Position numbers and translations under genes: made by a program
Shown: piece by piece, positions 56,597 through 64,000 of the stretch
Numbering within the stretch: position 1 is the stretch's first letter
Layout: every line of letters begins with the position of its first letter
The notes under the pieces: model-generated
Told to the model about the DNA's origin: nothing
Databases searched by the model: none
Seen by the model: only the letters and a program-made list of their open reading frames with translations
Source: Colwellia sp. 75C3
Lineage (GTDB): Bacteria > Pseudomonadota > Gammaproteobacteria > Enterobacterales > Alteromonadaceae
DNA: 64,000 nt
Reading direction: 5' to 3'
Assembly (NCBI RefSeq): GCF_002836255.1
Contig: NZ_PJAU01000031.1
Location: 248,001-312,000, forward strand

Positions 56597-56905
56597 TAAG
56601 ATTGTTTAGTAGTAAAATTAATGACTTAGTCTATTTAGGTATTTTGTTGATCATCTTGAAGAGTTTTTTATAAGATTATTGAGTATTATTAGTCTTATTT
56701 ATGGTAATGAAATAGCTGTTAATAAGTGCTATATCTTAATTTTTATCTTTCAACAACTCGGGGTGTTGACAGGTTTGAGTGACTTTTACTGCTAAACTTA
56801 GTTGAAGTATATTTGTACTTTAACTAAGTCTAATTAAGTTTAACTATTGTTGCATACTTATAATGTAAGTGTGGCAGAGGACGGTAAAGTTTTAGGTCTA
56901 TTATT
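56597..56905. other. Gene-free region before the solute-binding-like gene
   Basis: About 310 bp without a gene. A good TTGACA occurs at about 56765 on the plus strand, with only weak -10 candidates. No repeat or RNA is recognised. Confidence 0.3.
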
Positions 56906-57619
56906 TTGCATTCTTTCTTTTGTAATCTATTTATTATCAGTGCCGTACTTTTTTATTCATTAAGTGCAAAATCTGCTGCGAATAAAACCATAACATTAGG
57001 TACTACTAATGCGACTGTAACACCTTTATATCAAAAAGCTCATCGCATTTTAACTTATGCGTTTCTTCAATTTGGCTATGACCTTTCAATAAAGGTTCTC
57101 CCGAACAAACGCAGCTTAATTTGGGCTAATCATGGTGTACTTGATGGTGATCTATTTCGTATCAGTAATCTAGATTTAACAACATTTATGAATTTGCAGC
57201 GAGTTGATGAACCACTTTTTGTTATTGATCAATCCGTGATTGGAAAAGCAGGTATTAAGGTTAATGGTTGGCAAAGTATGAATAAGTATATTGTTGCTTA
57301 TGAAAGAGGGACAAAATTTATTGAGACTCATCAAGATAAATTTAAAGGTGTTATTTTAGTTAATACATTTGATCAAGCGGTAGCACTTATTCATGCTGGT
57401 CGTGCTGATATTACGATTACAAGTAGAAATACAGCAAACACTTTCCTAGCTCGTTTAAAATATGATCATGAAGTTATGGTTCATCAGCCCCCTTTAGTTG
57501 AAATAGCATTACATGTTTATATTAATAAGTATAAACACCCAGAATTGGCTGATAAGCTGTCAGCGTTATTAAGATTAATGAAAAGTAATGGTCAATTTGA
57601 GGCATTATTATCTGAATAA
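56906..57619 (+). CDS. Periplasmic solute-binding-like protein (SBP_bac_3 type)
   Basis: A secreted protein of 237 residues resembling amino-acid type solute-binding proteins. The signal peptide covers about residues 1-25 (FIISAVLFYSLSAKSA). The mature part has the two-lobe features KAHRILTYAFLQFGYDLSIKVLP, DGDLFRISNLDLTTF and FDQAVALIHAGRADITITS. Such stand-alone proteins are common in Colwellia, unlinked to transporters, and may sense ligands. The start is TTG (ATT at 56900 is an alternative); no ATG fits. It ends at a bidirectional terminator. Confidence 0.72.
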   Translation: MHSFFCNLFIISAVLFYSLSAKSAANKTITLGTTNATVTPLYQKAHRILTYAFLQFGYDLSIKVLPNKRSLIWANHGVLDGDLFRISNLDLTTFMNLQRVDEPLFVIDQSVIGKAGIKVNGWQSMNKYIVAYERGTKFIETHQDKFKGVILVNTFDQAVALIHAGRADITITSRNTANTFLARLKYDHEVMVHQPPLVEIALHVYINKYKHPELADKLSALLRLMKSNGQFEALLSE

Positions 57620-57653
57620 TCATTTACTATTATAGCAACTTATTTCGCTCAAT

Positions 57654-57680
57654 AAAAAAGGAGCCTAAGCTCCTTTTTTA
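57654..57680 (+). terminator. Bidirectional terminator between convergent genes
   Basis: Stem AAAAGGAGC/GCTCCTTTT with a CTAA loop and T/A runs on both sides, between the solute-binding-like gene and the M13 peptidase gene. Confidence 0.88.
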
Positions 57681-57700
57681 TTGTTATATAGGCAAACTAA

Positions 57701-59764
57701 TTACCAAATTTTAACGCGTTTTTCTGGTGCTATATACATTGCATCGCCTTCTTTAACATCAAATGCTTGATAAAACTCATTCATGTTAGAAAGTGAACCA
57801 AGAGCACGGAACTCTGCAGGTGAATGTGGGTCTGTAGCTACACGATTACGTGCAGATTTCTCAACAATTTTCGCACGCCAGATTTGAGCATAACCCATAA
57901 AGAAACGTTGATCGCCAGTTAAGCCATCCAGAACCGGTGCTTCTTCACCATTTAATGACGTTTTATAGGCTCTATAAGCGATAGTTACCCCTGATAAATC
58001 ACCGATATTTTCACCGAGTGTCAACTTACCATTTACAGCTAAGTCGTCAAAAACGTGATATTCATCATATTGCTCAACTAACGCTTTAGTACGGTTAGAA
58101 AATTCTGCTAAATCTTGCTCAGTCCACCAATTACGTAAGTTACCTTCAGCATCATACTTACTACCTTGATCATCAAAGCCGTGGCCCATCTCATGGCCAA
58201 TTACTGCACCAATGCCACCGTAGTTAACGGCATCATCAGCTTTCATATTAAAAAACGGTGCTTGTAATATAGCGGCAGGGAAAACAATTTCGTTTACCGT
58301 TGGATTATAATAAGCATTAACCGTTTGTGGTGTCATGCCCCATTCCCAATTTTTAATTGGACCACCAAGTTTAGCAACTTCTTTATCATGAGATAAACGT
58401 GAAGAACGCAGAATATTACCGACTAAATCATTACCATCAATACTTAGTGCAGAGTAATCTTCCCATCTATCAGGGTAACCAATTTTAGGTGTAAAAGCGG
58501 CTAACTTAACATGTGCTGCTTTTTTGGTATCTGTAGACATCCACTCAAGATCATCAATGCTATTACCATAAGATGAACGTAAGTTTTCAACTAATTCACT
58601 CATGCGCGCCTTAGCTTGTGGAGTAAAGTGACGATTAACATACACTTTACCAATGACTTCTCCTAAATTACCGTTAACAACACCTACACCACGTTTCCAT
58701 TGTGGACGTTGCTCTTGTCGGCCACTTAATTGTTTTGAATAAAAATCAAAGTTCTCATTATCTATATCAGTAGTTAAGTAGCTAGAAAAGTTACTTAAAC
58801 TATGGAAGTTTAAATACGTTTTCCAATCTTCTAGTGATGTTTCAGCAAATATTTCACCGAAACCAGCAACAAAATCTGGTTGGTTAATAATAATATCTTT
58901 TTGAGAAGCAACTCCTTGAGCAGCAAGGTAAGCTGACCAATCAAAAGCATCAGTTAATTCATTGAGTTTATTAACTGCATACTTGTTGTAACGTTTTTCA
59001 CTGTCTCGACTTTGAACTTGCGTCCAGTGAAACTTAGCTAATTTTGTTTCTAATGCCATGATAGTTTTAGCTGCTTTTTTACCATCAGCAATACCGGCTA
59101 AATTGAACATTTTTTCAATATGAGCGATATAACCAGCACGTAAAGCAGTAAAACGCTCAGTTTCATTAAAGTAGTAGTCTTTATCAGGTAAGCCCAAGCC
59201 ACTTTGCCAGATGTGCGTTGCATAACTGCTAGAATCTTTAGCATTAACGCTAATGTAAAAAGCTAAAGGACTGCCAACACCCACCGCTTGATATTCACCA
59301 AAAAAGCTTGCTAATTCTGATTTATTATTAAGATTGTTAATTGCATCAAAAATAGGTTGGATTGGCTTAACACCTAAACTGTTGCGTTTTTCTGTGTCCA
59401 TGTACGAGCGAAAGATGTCAGCTACTTTTTGTTCATCGCTACCTTTAGTTAGGTTTTTAGCGACAGCCAGTTCTTCAATGATGGCTTTAACATCATCATC
59501 AGCTTTATCTCGAAGATCATAGAATGAACCGATAGCCGTTTTATCACCTGGAATGGTATGGTTCTTCAACCAATTGCCATTTACATAACGATAAAAATTG
59601 TCTTGTGGACGGATAGTGTTGTCAATGTTGGCTTTTTCTATACCAGAAGCTAGTGCGGTTTTTTGTGTAGTAAATGGTACGTTATTGCTGGTATCAGCTT
59701 GGGTAGTACAGCCAGTCATTAGCAATAATGATGAACATATTGCACTGGTAATAATTGCTTTCAT
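57701..59764 (-). CDS. M13 family zinc metallopeptidase (lipoprotein)
   Basis: A neprilysin/PepO-type peptidase that cleaves small peptides outside the cytoplasm. The signal MKAIITSAICSSLLLMTGC has a lipobox (MTGC, Cys19). The catalytic zinc motif is HEMGH (about 524-528), with the third ligand in GENIGDLSG and the substrate motif NAYYNPTVNEIVFPA before it. It ends RVKIW, typical of the family. I chose the ATG at 59764, preceded by GGAATTTTC, which starts the lipoprotein signal. Length 687 is normal. It and the DPP IV suggest a peptide-degrading lifestyle. Confidence 0.94.
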   Translation of the reverse strand: MKAIITSAICSSLLLMTGCTTQADTSNNVPFTTQKTALASGIEKANIDNTIRPQDNFYRYVNGNWLKNHTIPGDKTAIGSFYDLRDKADDDVKAIIEELAVAKNLTKGSDEQKVADIFRSYMDTEKRNSLGVKPIQPIFDAINNLNNKSELASFFGEYQAVGVGSPLAFYISVNAKDSSSYATHIWQSGLGLPDKDYYFNETERFTALRAGYIAHIEKMFNLAGIADGKKAAKTIMALETKLAKFHWTQVQSRDSEKRYNKYAVNKLNELTDAFDWSAYLAAQGVASQKDIIINQPDFVAGFGEIFAETSLEDWKTYLNFHSLSNFSSYLTTDIDNENFDFYSKQLSGRQEQRPQWKRGVGVVNGNLGEVIGKVYVNRHFTPQAKARMSELVENLRSSYGNSIDDLEWMSTDTKKAAHVKLAAFTPKIGYPDRWEDYSALSIDGNDLVGNILRSSRLSHDKEVAKLGGPIKNWEWGMTPQTVNAYYNPTVNEIVFPAAILQAPFFNMKADDAVNYGGIGAVIGHEMGHGFDDQGSKYDAEGNLRNWWTEQDLAEFSNRTKALVEQYDEYHVFDDLAVNGKLTLGENIGDLSGVTIAYRAYKTSLNGEEAPVLDGLTGDQRFFMGYAQIWRAKIVEKSARNRVATDPHSPAEFRALGSLSNMNEFYQAFDVKEGDAMYIAPEKRVKIW

Positions 59765-60071
59765 GAAAATTCCTTGTCTATATGTCATAGAATGTTTTGA
59801 GTAATCAAAGATATAATGAGAATTTTAATTTTTTAATTTTTTATACTTTGAACATGCTAAATACGCACGATTGCTCGATTCTACTGGGTATTTTTAAGGA
59901 TTTCTAGCGAATGAAACATCTGTTTACATATTTGTTTTATTTAGAAATATCATCAGAAATTAATATTTAGGAAGGTTATTACGCAAGGTCTTGCTTTTAT
60001 TGGTTTAACACCTAGTTAACAAATGTTTGACTAGGTGTTACAGACGCTTAATGTGATGATGCAAATATTAA
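59765..60071. other. Gene-free region between M13 and ThrE-like genes
   Basis: A 307-bp gap. Apart from the hairpin at 60006 (listed separately) I see no gene, repeat or RNA. It should include the M13 promoter. Confidence 0.4.
60006..60040 (-). terminator. Possible terminator hairpin after the ThrE-like gene
   Basis: A perfect 11-bp stem TAACACCTAGT/ACTAGGTGTTA with a partly self-complementary loop (CAAA-TG-TTTG). It sits 32 bp past the minus-strand stop, but no T run follows. Confidence 0.5.
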
Positions 60072-61298
60072 TTATAAGGTTTTTCCATGAGGCAATACTG
60101 CATTGGAGAAAATAATACCAGCAACCAGTGACATAAATATTAAGAATGTTTGGGAACCTAAATCAGGTACGTTCAACATATTCTGTCCAGAGACCGCACT
60201 ATTTAAGCCAATATAAACTTTGGATCCAGGTACAAGTACGACTAAGCCGAGGATTCTTACAATGCTAGAAGGCAGGTTCATCATTCGAGAAAATAAATTA
60301 CTGTATAAGCCTAGTGCAAAAGCGCCAACAAATGCGCCTAACGCTACGCCTAAATAATTACTTGCCCAAATGCTAACACCAAAGGCAATATAACCAGAAA
60401 TCATACCCCAAGGAGCGTCTTTTAATCTTACTTTAAAGAGAATAACTAGACTGGCAGAAAGTGTTGTTACCGCAAGCCATGAAGTCCACACTGGCATAGT
60501 GTCAGGAGGAATGAATACTGAAGTTCCCCATATCAAATTACCCAGAGCCATACCTAATACAGCACCAAAATACAGCTTAAATAACATCATTATACTGTCC
60601 ATGATGCGCGCAGTACCAGACATTAAATGCCGTGCCGCAAGTTCAGATAAACCCACGGTTAAAGATAGCCCCGGTATAAATACAATGATGCTTGACAGAA
60701 TTACCATAGGGATATTTATGCTAGGATCAATTATTGATATGGCCGAAGCTAATAGTGATGCCACAAGAGCTGCCATTGGTTCGAGTAAATCAGACATGCG
60801 TCGTGAGCGCTCAGCCCAAAGTACAAAAGCAAAGGTAACCCAACCTAAAATAGTCGACCAAAAAACATCGTGCCAGCTAGTATGCATTAACATAGCAAAA
60901 GCGCCGCTTGATGCTCCGTACGCTAAAAAAGATAACATAGTACCGTAAGGTGCTGGTTTATTTTTTACTTCGGCTAAACGATCAATCGCTTCACTTAGTG
61001 TACGCTGACCGTTGATTAGCTCATCAACAAGCTCATCAATACGTGCTAAAGAACCAAGGTCGATATCACCAGGACTAACACGGACTAAATGATTATATTG
61101 CTGATCATCTTCATCATCAGATAAGATAAAAGTTAATGCGGTAGGCGTGATGATAAATGAAGCGCGAATATCGAGGAAACTTGCAATAGATAATAGGTTA
61201 TCTTCTAAACGATATGCGGTAGAGCCTAGCTTATGTAAAGCTTTGCCTAATTTTATGATAAAACGACGTTTTTGGTAGAAATTATCGGTTTGTTGCAT
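60072..61298 (-). CDS. ThrE-like threonine/serine exporter family protein
   Basis: A membrane protein of 408 residues with a cytoplasmic N-terminal part (1-125) carrying LGKALHKLGSTAYRLEDNLLSIA and PAPYGTMLSFLAYGASSGAFAML, then about ten helices. This is the DUF1212/ThrE architecture as one polypeptide. Family members export threonine and serine (Corynebacterium glutamicum ThrE); many others are untested. It is divergent from a tiny membrane-protein gene that begins about 90 bp away. Confidence 0.85.
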   Translation of the reverse strand: MQQTDNFYQKRRFIIKLGKALHKLGSTAYRLEDNLLSIASFLDIRASFIITPTALTFILSDDEDDQQYNHLVRVSPGDIDLGSLARIDELVDELINGQRTLSEAIDRLAEVKNKPAPYGTMLSFLAYGASSGAFAMLMHTSWHDVFWSTILGWVTFAFVLWAERSRRMSDLLEPMAALVASLLASAISIIDPSINIPMVILSSIIVFIPGLSLTVGLSELAARHLMSGTARIMDSIMMLFKLYFGAVLGMALGNLIWGTSVFIPPDTMPVWTSWLAVTTLSASLVILFKVRLKDAPWGMISGYIAFGVSIWASNYLGVALGAFVGAFALGLYSNLFSRMMNLPSSIVRILGLVVLVPGSKVYIGLNSAVSGQNMLNVPDLGSQTFLIFMSLVAGIIFSNAVLPHGKTL

Positions 61299-61387
61299 TG
61301 CTATATTTGATGGTAAGTTGCACTGTTTGCTATGGTAATCGATTTTGCTAAAACAGGGTATAAAAAACTAATAAAAAGAGAAAAAAA

Positions 61388-61561
61388 ATGACATTAATAA
61401 TTATTTTGGCTTGTGTTTTTTTAGCGGTATTTCTGATGGTTACTTTGGGGGAGAAGTTTGGTAAATCCATGACCGATGAACAGCAAGGTAAGTACGGTAA
61501 AATATTACCAATATTGGTATTTATATTATTAATCGCTGCTATTATCAAAGCAATGTTTTAA
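61388..61561 (+). CDS. Small two-helix membrane protein, 57 residues
   Basis: Not a usual gene call because of its size, but well supported: ATG at 61388 after AAAAAGAGAAA, then two hydrophobic helices (residues 2-19, TLIIILACVFLAVFLMVT, and 39-56, ILPILVFILLIAAIIKAM) separated by a charged cytoplasmic-type loop GEKFGKSMTDEQQGKYGK. No match to a named family. It lies between the ThrE-like gene and the aldolase gene and might be a membrane-complex accessory subunit. Confidence 0.75.
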   Translation: MTLIIILACVFLAVFLMVTLGEKFGKSMTDEQQGKYGKILPILVFILLIAAIIKAMF

Positions 61562-61637
61562 ACGGCTTTATTGCCTATTCATCATCAGGTAAAATCTAGC
61601 GATAACCAACTATTCTTACACATAGAGAGCTCTTGTA

Positions 61638-62408
61638 ATGCAGCCACTGCCTAAACTCGATTTAAAAAATAAAGTATCAGCCCAAGAATGGCAATTACGG
61701 GTAGATTTGGCGGCTTGTTACCGGTTATTACAAATGCACGGTTGGGATGATCTTATTCATACTCATATTTCTGTCTGCATCCCGGGTACTGAACATATTT
61801 TGATAAATGCTTTCGGTTTAGCTTTTGAAGAAATAACCGCCTCAAATTTAGTTAAAATTGATATTGACGGTAATATTATCGACAAAGATTGTCCGTTTGA
61901 AATAAACCCAGCAGGCTTTACTATTCATAGTGCAGTACATCAAGTACGCCACGATGACATTTGTGCATTGCATATACACACTAATGAAACTATTGCCGTT
62001 GCTAGTGTAGAAGAGGGGCTATTGCCTTTAAGTCAATATTCAATGTTTGCCTTAGCGTCTATGAGTTACCATGATTATGAAGGTCTAGCGGTTAATGATG
62101 ATGAAAAGCGTAGATTGCAACATGATTTAGGTGATAAAAACTTTATGTTATTACGCAATCATGGTGCTTTAACCATGGGCAAAACCATTGGTGATGCCTT
62201 TATGCATATGTATGATTTAACACGTGCTTGTGAAATACAGCTTCAAGTAATGGCGACAGGCATGAAACCTATTTATGCCCCGCAAAGTATTATTGATGGC
62301 ATTAAGGCGCAAGCTAATATTGTGCATTCTGGCGAAACGGGCGGTCAAAAAGCATGGCCAGCCATGCTCAGAAGAGTTTATCGTAATGACCCCACTTTTG
62401 CTCAGTAG
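61638..62408 (+). CDS. Class II aldolase/adducin family protein
   Basis: A 256-residue cytoplasmic protein with the aldolase/adducin fold. Zinc-ligand histidines are visible in LHIHTN and RNHGALTMG. At the place of the catalytic glutamate of fuculose-phosphate aldolase the sequence reads NPAGFTIHSAVHQV, with Gly or Ala instead of Glu, so classical aldol cleavage is doubtful. Such proteins are often near sugar-acid genes, as here with a dehydratase and an amidohydrolase, but the substrate is unknown. Hairpin-repeat copy 6 follows. Confidence 0.8.
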   Translation: MQPLPKLDLKNKVSAQEWQLRVDLAACYRLLQMHGWDDLIHTHISVCIPGTEHILINAFGLAFEEITASNLVKIDIDGNIIDKDCPFEINPAGFTIHSAVHQVRHDDICALHIHTNETIAVASVEEGLLPLSQYSMFALASMSYHDYEGLAVNDDEKRRLQHDLGDKNFMLLRNHGALTMGKTIGDAFMHMYDLTRACEIQLQVMATGMKPIYAPQSIIDGIKAQANIVHSGETGGQKAWPAMLRRVYRNDPTFAQ

Positions 62409-62423
62409 TCACCTTCTTTTTGC

Positions 62424-62503
62424 TGTATCGCTCAATTTAGGCGTCAAAGGTACTCATTGACTAGCGTCAACTCCGTGCATTTTCCTTTAACTTGAACGAT
62501 ACA
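62424..62503 (+). repeat. Hairpin repeat, copy 6 (aldolase-dehydratase spacer)
   Basis: Outer arms TGTATCG (62424) and CGATACA (62497) pair perfectly, then TCAA/TTGA, middle AAAGGTAC with GTGCATTTT (one mismatch, one wobble), apex TTGAC-TAGC-GTCAA. The outer arm sequence is unlike the other copies. Confidence 0.85.
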
Positions 62504-62624
62504 TCGTCAAGAAAGATGACTACTCCTTTTGAACATAATTATAAAGTTTATTAAAAAATTTAAAAATGAGAGTTAACTAGATAGAAGTTAACTAAATAAA
62601 AGAATTAACTTAGTCGAGAAAAAT

Positions 62625-63800
62625 ATGAAGATTACTCACGTTGAAGTTTTTGATATCCATTGCCCTAAGCGCATTGGTTGGAACCCTATTTTTGTGCGTA
62701 TACACACGGATGAAGGTATTAGTGGTGTTGGTGAAGCAGGCTTAGCTTATGACTGGGGGCATAGCGCTGCAGCAGCCATGATTAAAGAGATCAGTGAAGC
62801 AGTACTTATTGGCTTTAATCCTTTTAACACTGAGCTTTTATGGTCGCGCATGTTACGTGAGAGCTTTTGGGGCTTAGGCGGCGGACCTGTTTTATATTCA
62901 GCAATGAGCGCCATTGATACGGCGCTATGGGACATTAAAGGTAAGGCTTTAGGTGTACCTGTTTACCAGCTACTTGGTGGTAAGGTAAACGATAAATTGC
63001 GCACTTATGCGAGTCAACTTCAGTTTGATTGGGACACTGAAATTAAAAAGCTTATTGAGCCTGAGCAGTATGCAGAAGCTGCTTTAAAAGCTGTTGCACA
63101 AGGTTATGATGCCGTAAAGGTTGATCCAATCGTTTATAACGGTGATGGCAGTTCTTCTTTTGATCGCACCAAGTTATTTACTAAACCACAAATGCGTTTA
63201 TTTGGTAATAGACTACGCGCTATTCGTGATGCCGTCGGTGAAGATGTCGACATTATTTTTGAATCTCATTCATTAATGGGCGCAGCTTCAGCAATACAAA
63301 TGGGCAGAATTGTCGAAGAAGTGGGTTGTATGATGTACGAAGAGCCGGTTAACTATTTAAATCCGGCCGTACATAAAAAAGTGTCTGATAACGTTAATGT
63401 ACCGATTGCCGGTGGTGAACGTTTGTATCATCGTTGGGATGTAAGACCTTACTTTGAAGATCAAAGTATTGATGTATTACAACCTGATGTCGGTTTATGT
63501 GGCGGTTTTACTGAATCGAAAAAAGTTTGTGATTATGCTGATGTTTACGATATTCGTATACAAGCACACGTTTGTGGCGGCCCTGTTGCAACAGCTGCAT
63601 CATTGCACTTAGAAACAGCTATTCCAAACTTCTTAATTCATGAGCATCATACTTATGCGATTAAAGATTGGAACCGTGAGTTGTGCTTACAAGATCCGCA
63701 GCCTGTTGATGGCTTTTTCCAAGTGACAGAAGTACCGGGTATAGGTATTGAACTTAATGATGCGATAGTGAAAAAATCACCGCACGTTACTATTAAGTAG
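62625..63800 (+). CDS. Mandelate racemase/muconate lactonizing family sugar-acid dehydratase
   Basis: An enolase-superfamily enzyme of 391 residues. The N-terminal capping domain (1-120) is followed by a TIM barrel with YDAVKVDP, the metal region FESHSLMGAASA, YEEPVN, GGERLYHRWD and the terminal histidine region IQAHVCGGPVATAAS. These belong to the acid-sugar dehydratase group (galactonate, fuconate or mannonate type) that makes 2-keto-3-deoxy acids. Which acid is used cannot be read by eye. It lies 217 bp after the aldolase-family gene and is convergent with an amidohydrolase gene. Confidence 0.87.
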   Translation: MKITHVEVFDIHCPKRIGWNPIFVRIHTDEGISGVGEAGLAYDWGHSAAAAMIKEISEAVLIGFNPFNTELLWSRMLRESFWGLGGGPVLYSAMSAIDTALWDIKGKALGVPVYQLLGGKVNDKLRTYASQLQFDWDTEIKKLIEPEQYAEAALKAVAQGYDAVKVDPIVYNGDGSSSFDRTKLFTKPQMRLFGNRLRAIRDAVGEDVDIIFESHSLMGAASAIQMGRIVEEVGCMMYEEPVNYLNPAVHKKVSDNVNVPIAGGERLYHRWDVRPYFEDQSIDVLQPDVGLCGGFTESKKVCDYADVYDIRIQAHVCGGPVATAASLHLETAIPNFLIHEHHTYAIKDWNRELCLQDPQPVDGFFQVTEVPGIGIELNDAIVKKSPHVTIK

Positions 63801-63837
63801 ATAATTAGATAGACAGTTAAGTAGGCCGTTTAATCGG

Positions 63838-64000
63838 CTAACTTTCAATGTTATCAAGTTGATAAATACGAAGCGCATTGTTATATAACAATGCGTTTTT
63901 TTCATTTTTACTACATTGTTTTATGACTGTAGATTTCAGAATATCCTGCCAATAACTGGCGTAACTATTGTTACCTTCTTCATTATCTAGCCTATTACCG
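63838..64000 (-). CDS. Amidohydrolase family protein (C-terminal fragment)
   Basis: Only the last 54 codons are inside the window. The sequence SYWQDILKSTVIKQC and then NALLYNNALRIYQL, ending at TAG 63838, fits the terminal helix pair of amidohydrolase-2 (TIM-barrel lactonase) proteins, where NAxRxYxL is conserved. These are often lactonases in L-fucose or L-rhamnose type oxidative pathways, suiting the adjacent dehydratase. The sugar specificity is inference. The same DNA encodes a perfect transcription terminator for the opposite strand. Confidence 0.7.
   Translation of the reverse strand, partial: GNRLDNEEGNNSYASYWQDILKSTVIKQCSKNEKNALLYNNALRIYQLDNIES
63874..63902 (+). terminator. Intrinsic terminator inside the convergent gene
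   Basis: A perfect 22-bp palindrome (arms CGCATTGTTAT and ATAACAATGCG, 63874-63895) is followed by T7. It is 74 bp past the dehydratase stop and lies wholly within the amidohydrolase coding end, encoding part of NALLYNNALR there. Confidence 0.88.

Noticed and set aside
60499-60948. A 149-codon frame opposite the ThrE-like gene
   Set aside because: Antisense to predicted membrane helices; composition follows the complementary codons and no start signal is seen.

Overview
The window reads as a chromosome segment from a marine gammaproteobacterium of the order Alteromonadales, most likely Colwellia or a close relative. The basis is AT-rich, housekeeping-dense DNA, gammaproteobacterial gene orders (queA-tgt-yajC-secD-secF, iscRSUA-hscBA-fdx, holD-rimI-prfC, serB divergent from a YtjB-type gene) and many Alteromonadales-style proteins (PilZ, GGDEF/EAL, TonB receptor, S9 and M13 peptidases). 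The genus is inferred. No prophage, complete insertion sequence or CRISPR array was seen.

Layout. 1-6.1 kb: the 3' part of metH, hpf, a secreted dipeptidyl-peptidase IV and radA. 6.4-15.8 kb: a two-domain PilZ protein, serB/ytjB-like, a TatD nuclease, argS and prfC. 16-19.6 kb: a small unknown gene, rimI, holD, tRNA-Trp and aceK. 19.8-25.8 kb: queuosine and Sec genes (queA, tgt, yajC, secD, secF). 26.2-31.6 kb: rhlE, cobA, suhB, trmJ and cysE. 31.7-37.6 kb: the complete ISC iron-sulfur operon behind two IscR-type operators, without iscX. 37.8-41.9 kb: a compact module of a phosphate-binding-like periplasmic protein, an outer-membrane barrel and a membrane GGDEF-EAL enzyme. 42-49.2 kb: a U32 protein, a GST, a NUDIX hydrolase, an XRE regulator with a membrane partner, an orphan CheY-like receiver, an EAL-gene remnant and a lipoprotein. 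49.3-55 kb: vitamin B12 uptake and adenosylation (btuD, btuC, cobO, btuF, btuB) with two cobalamin riboswitches. 55.3-56.6 kb: paired bacterioferritins and bfd with a Fur box. 56.9-61.6 kb: a periplasmic solute-binding-like protein, an M13 peptidase, a ThrE-like exporter and a 57-residue membrane protein. 61.6-64 kb: an aldolase/adducin-family protein, an enolase-superfamily dehydratase and the end of an amidohydrolase, suggesting a sugar-acid catabolic locus.

Themes. Iron and cofactor economy recurs: ISC assembly, bacterioferritin with Bfd, and B12 import, with Fur-like sites beside bfd and beside the B12 operon promoter. c-di-GMP signalling also recurs: a double PilZ receptor, a GGDEF-EAL protein and an EAL remnant.

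The most unusual signal is non-coding. A 68-82 bp hairpin repeat occurs six times (13875, 22211, 22700, 22854, 34506 and 62424), always between codirectional genes. Its apex is conserved (TTGAC-4 nt-GTCAA), while its lower arms differ between copies yet stay largely self-complementary, which looks like compensatory change. A second palindromic element (14065-14166) and a possible MITE-like repeat (11894-12016) accompany it. A perfect 22-bp palindromic terminator for the last plus-strand gene lies inside the coding end of the convergent amidohydrolase gene.
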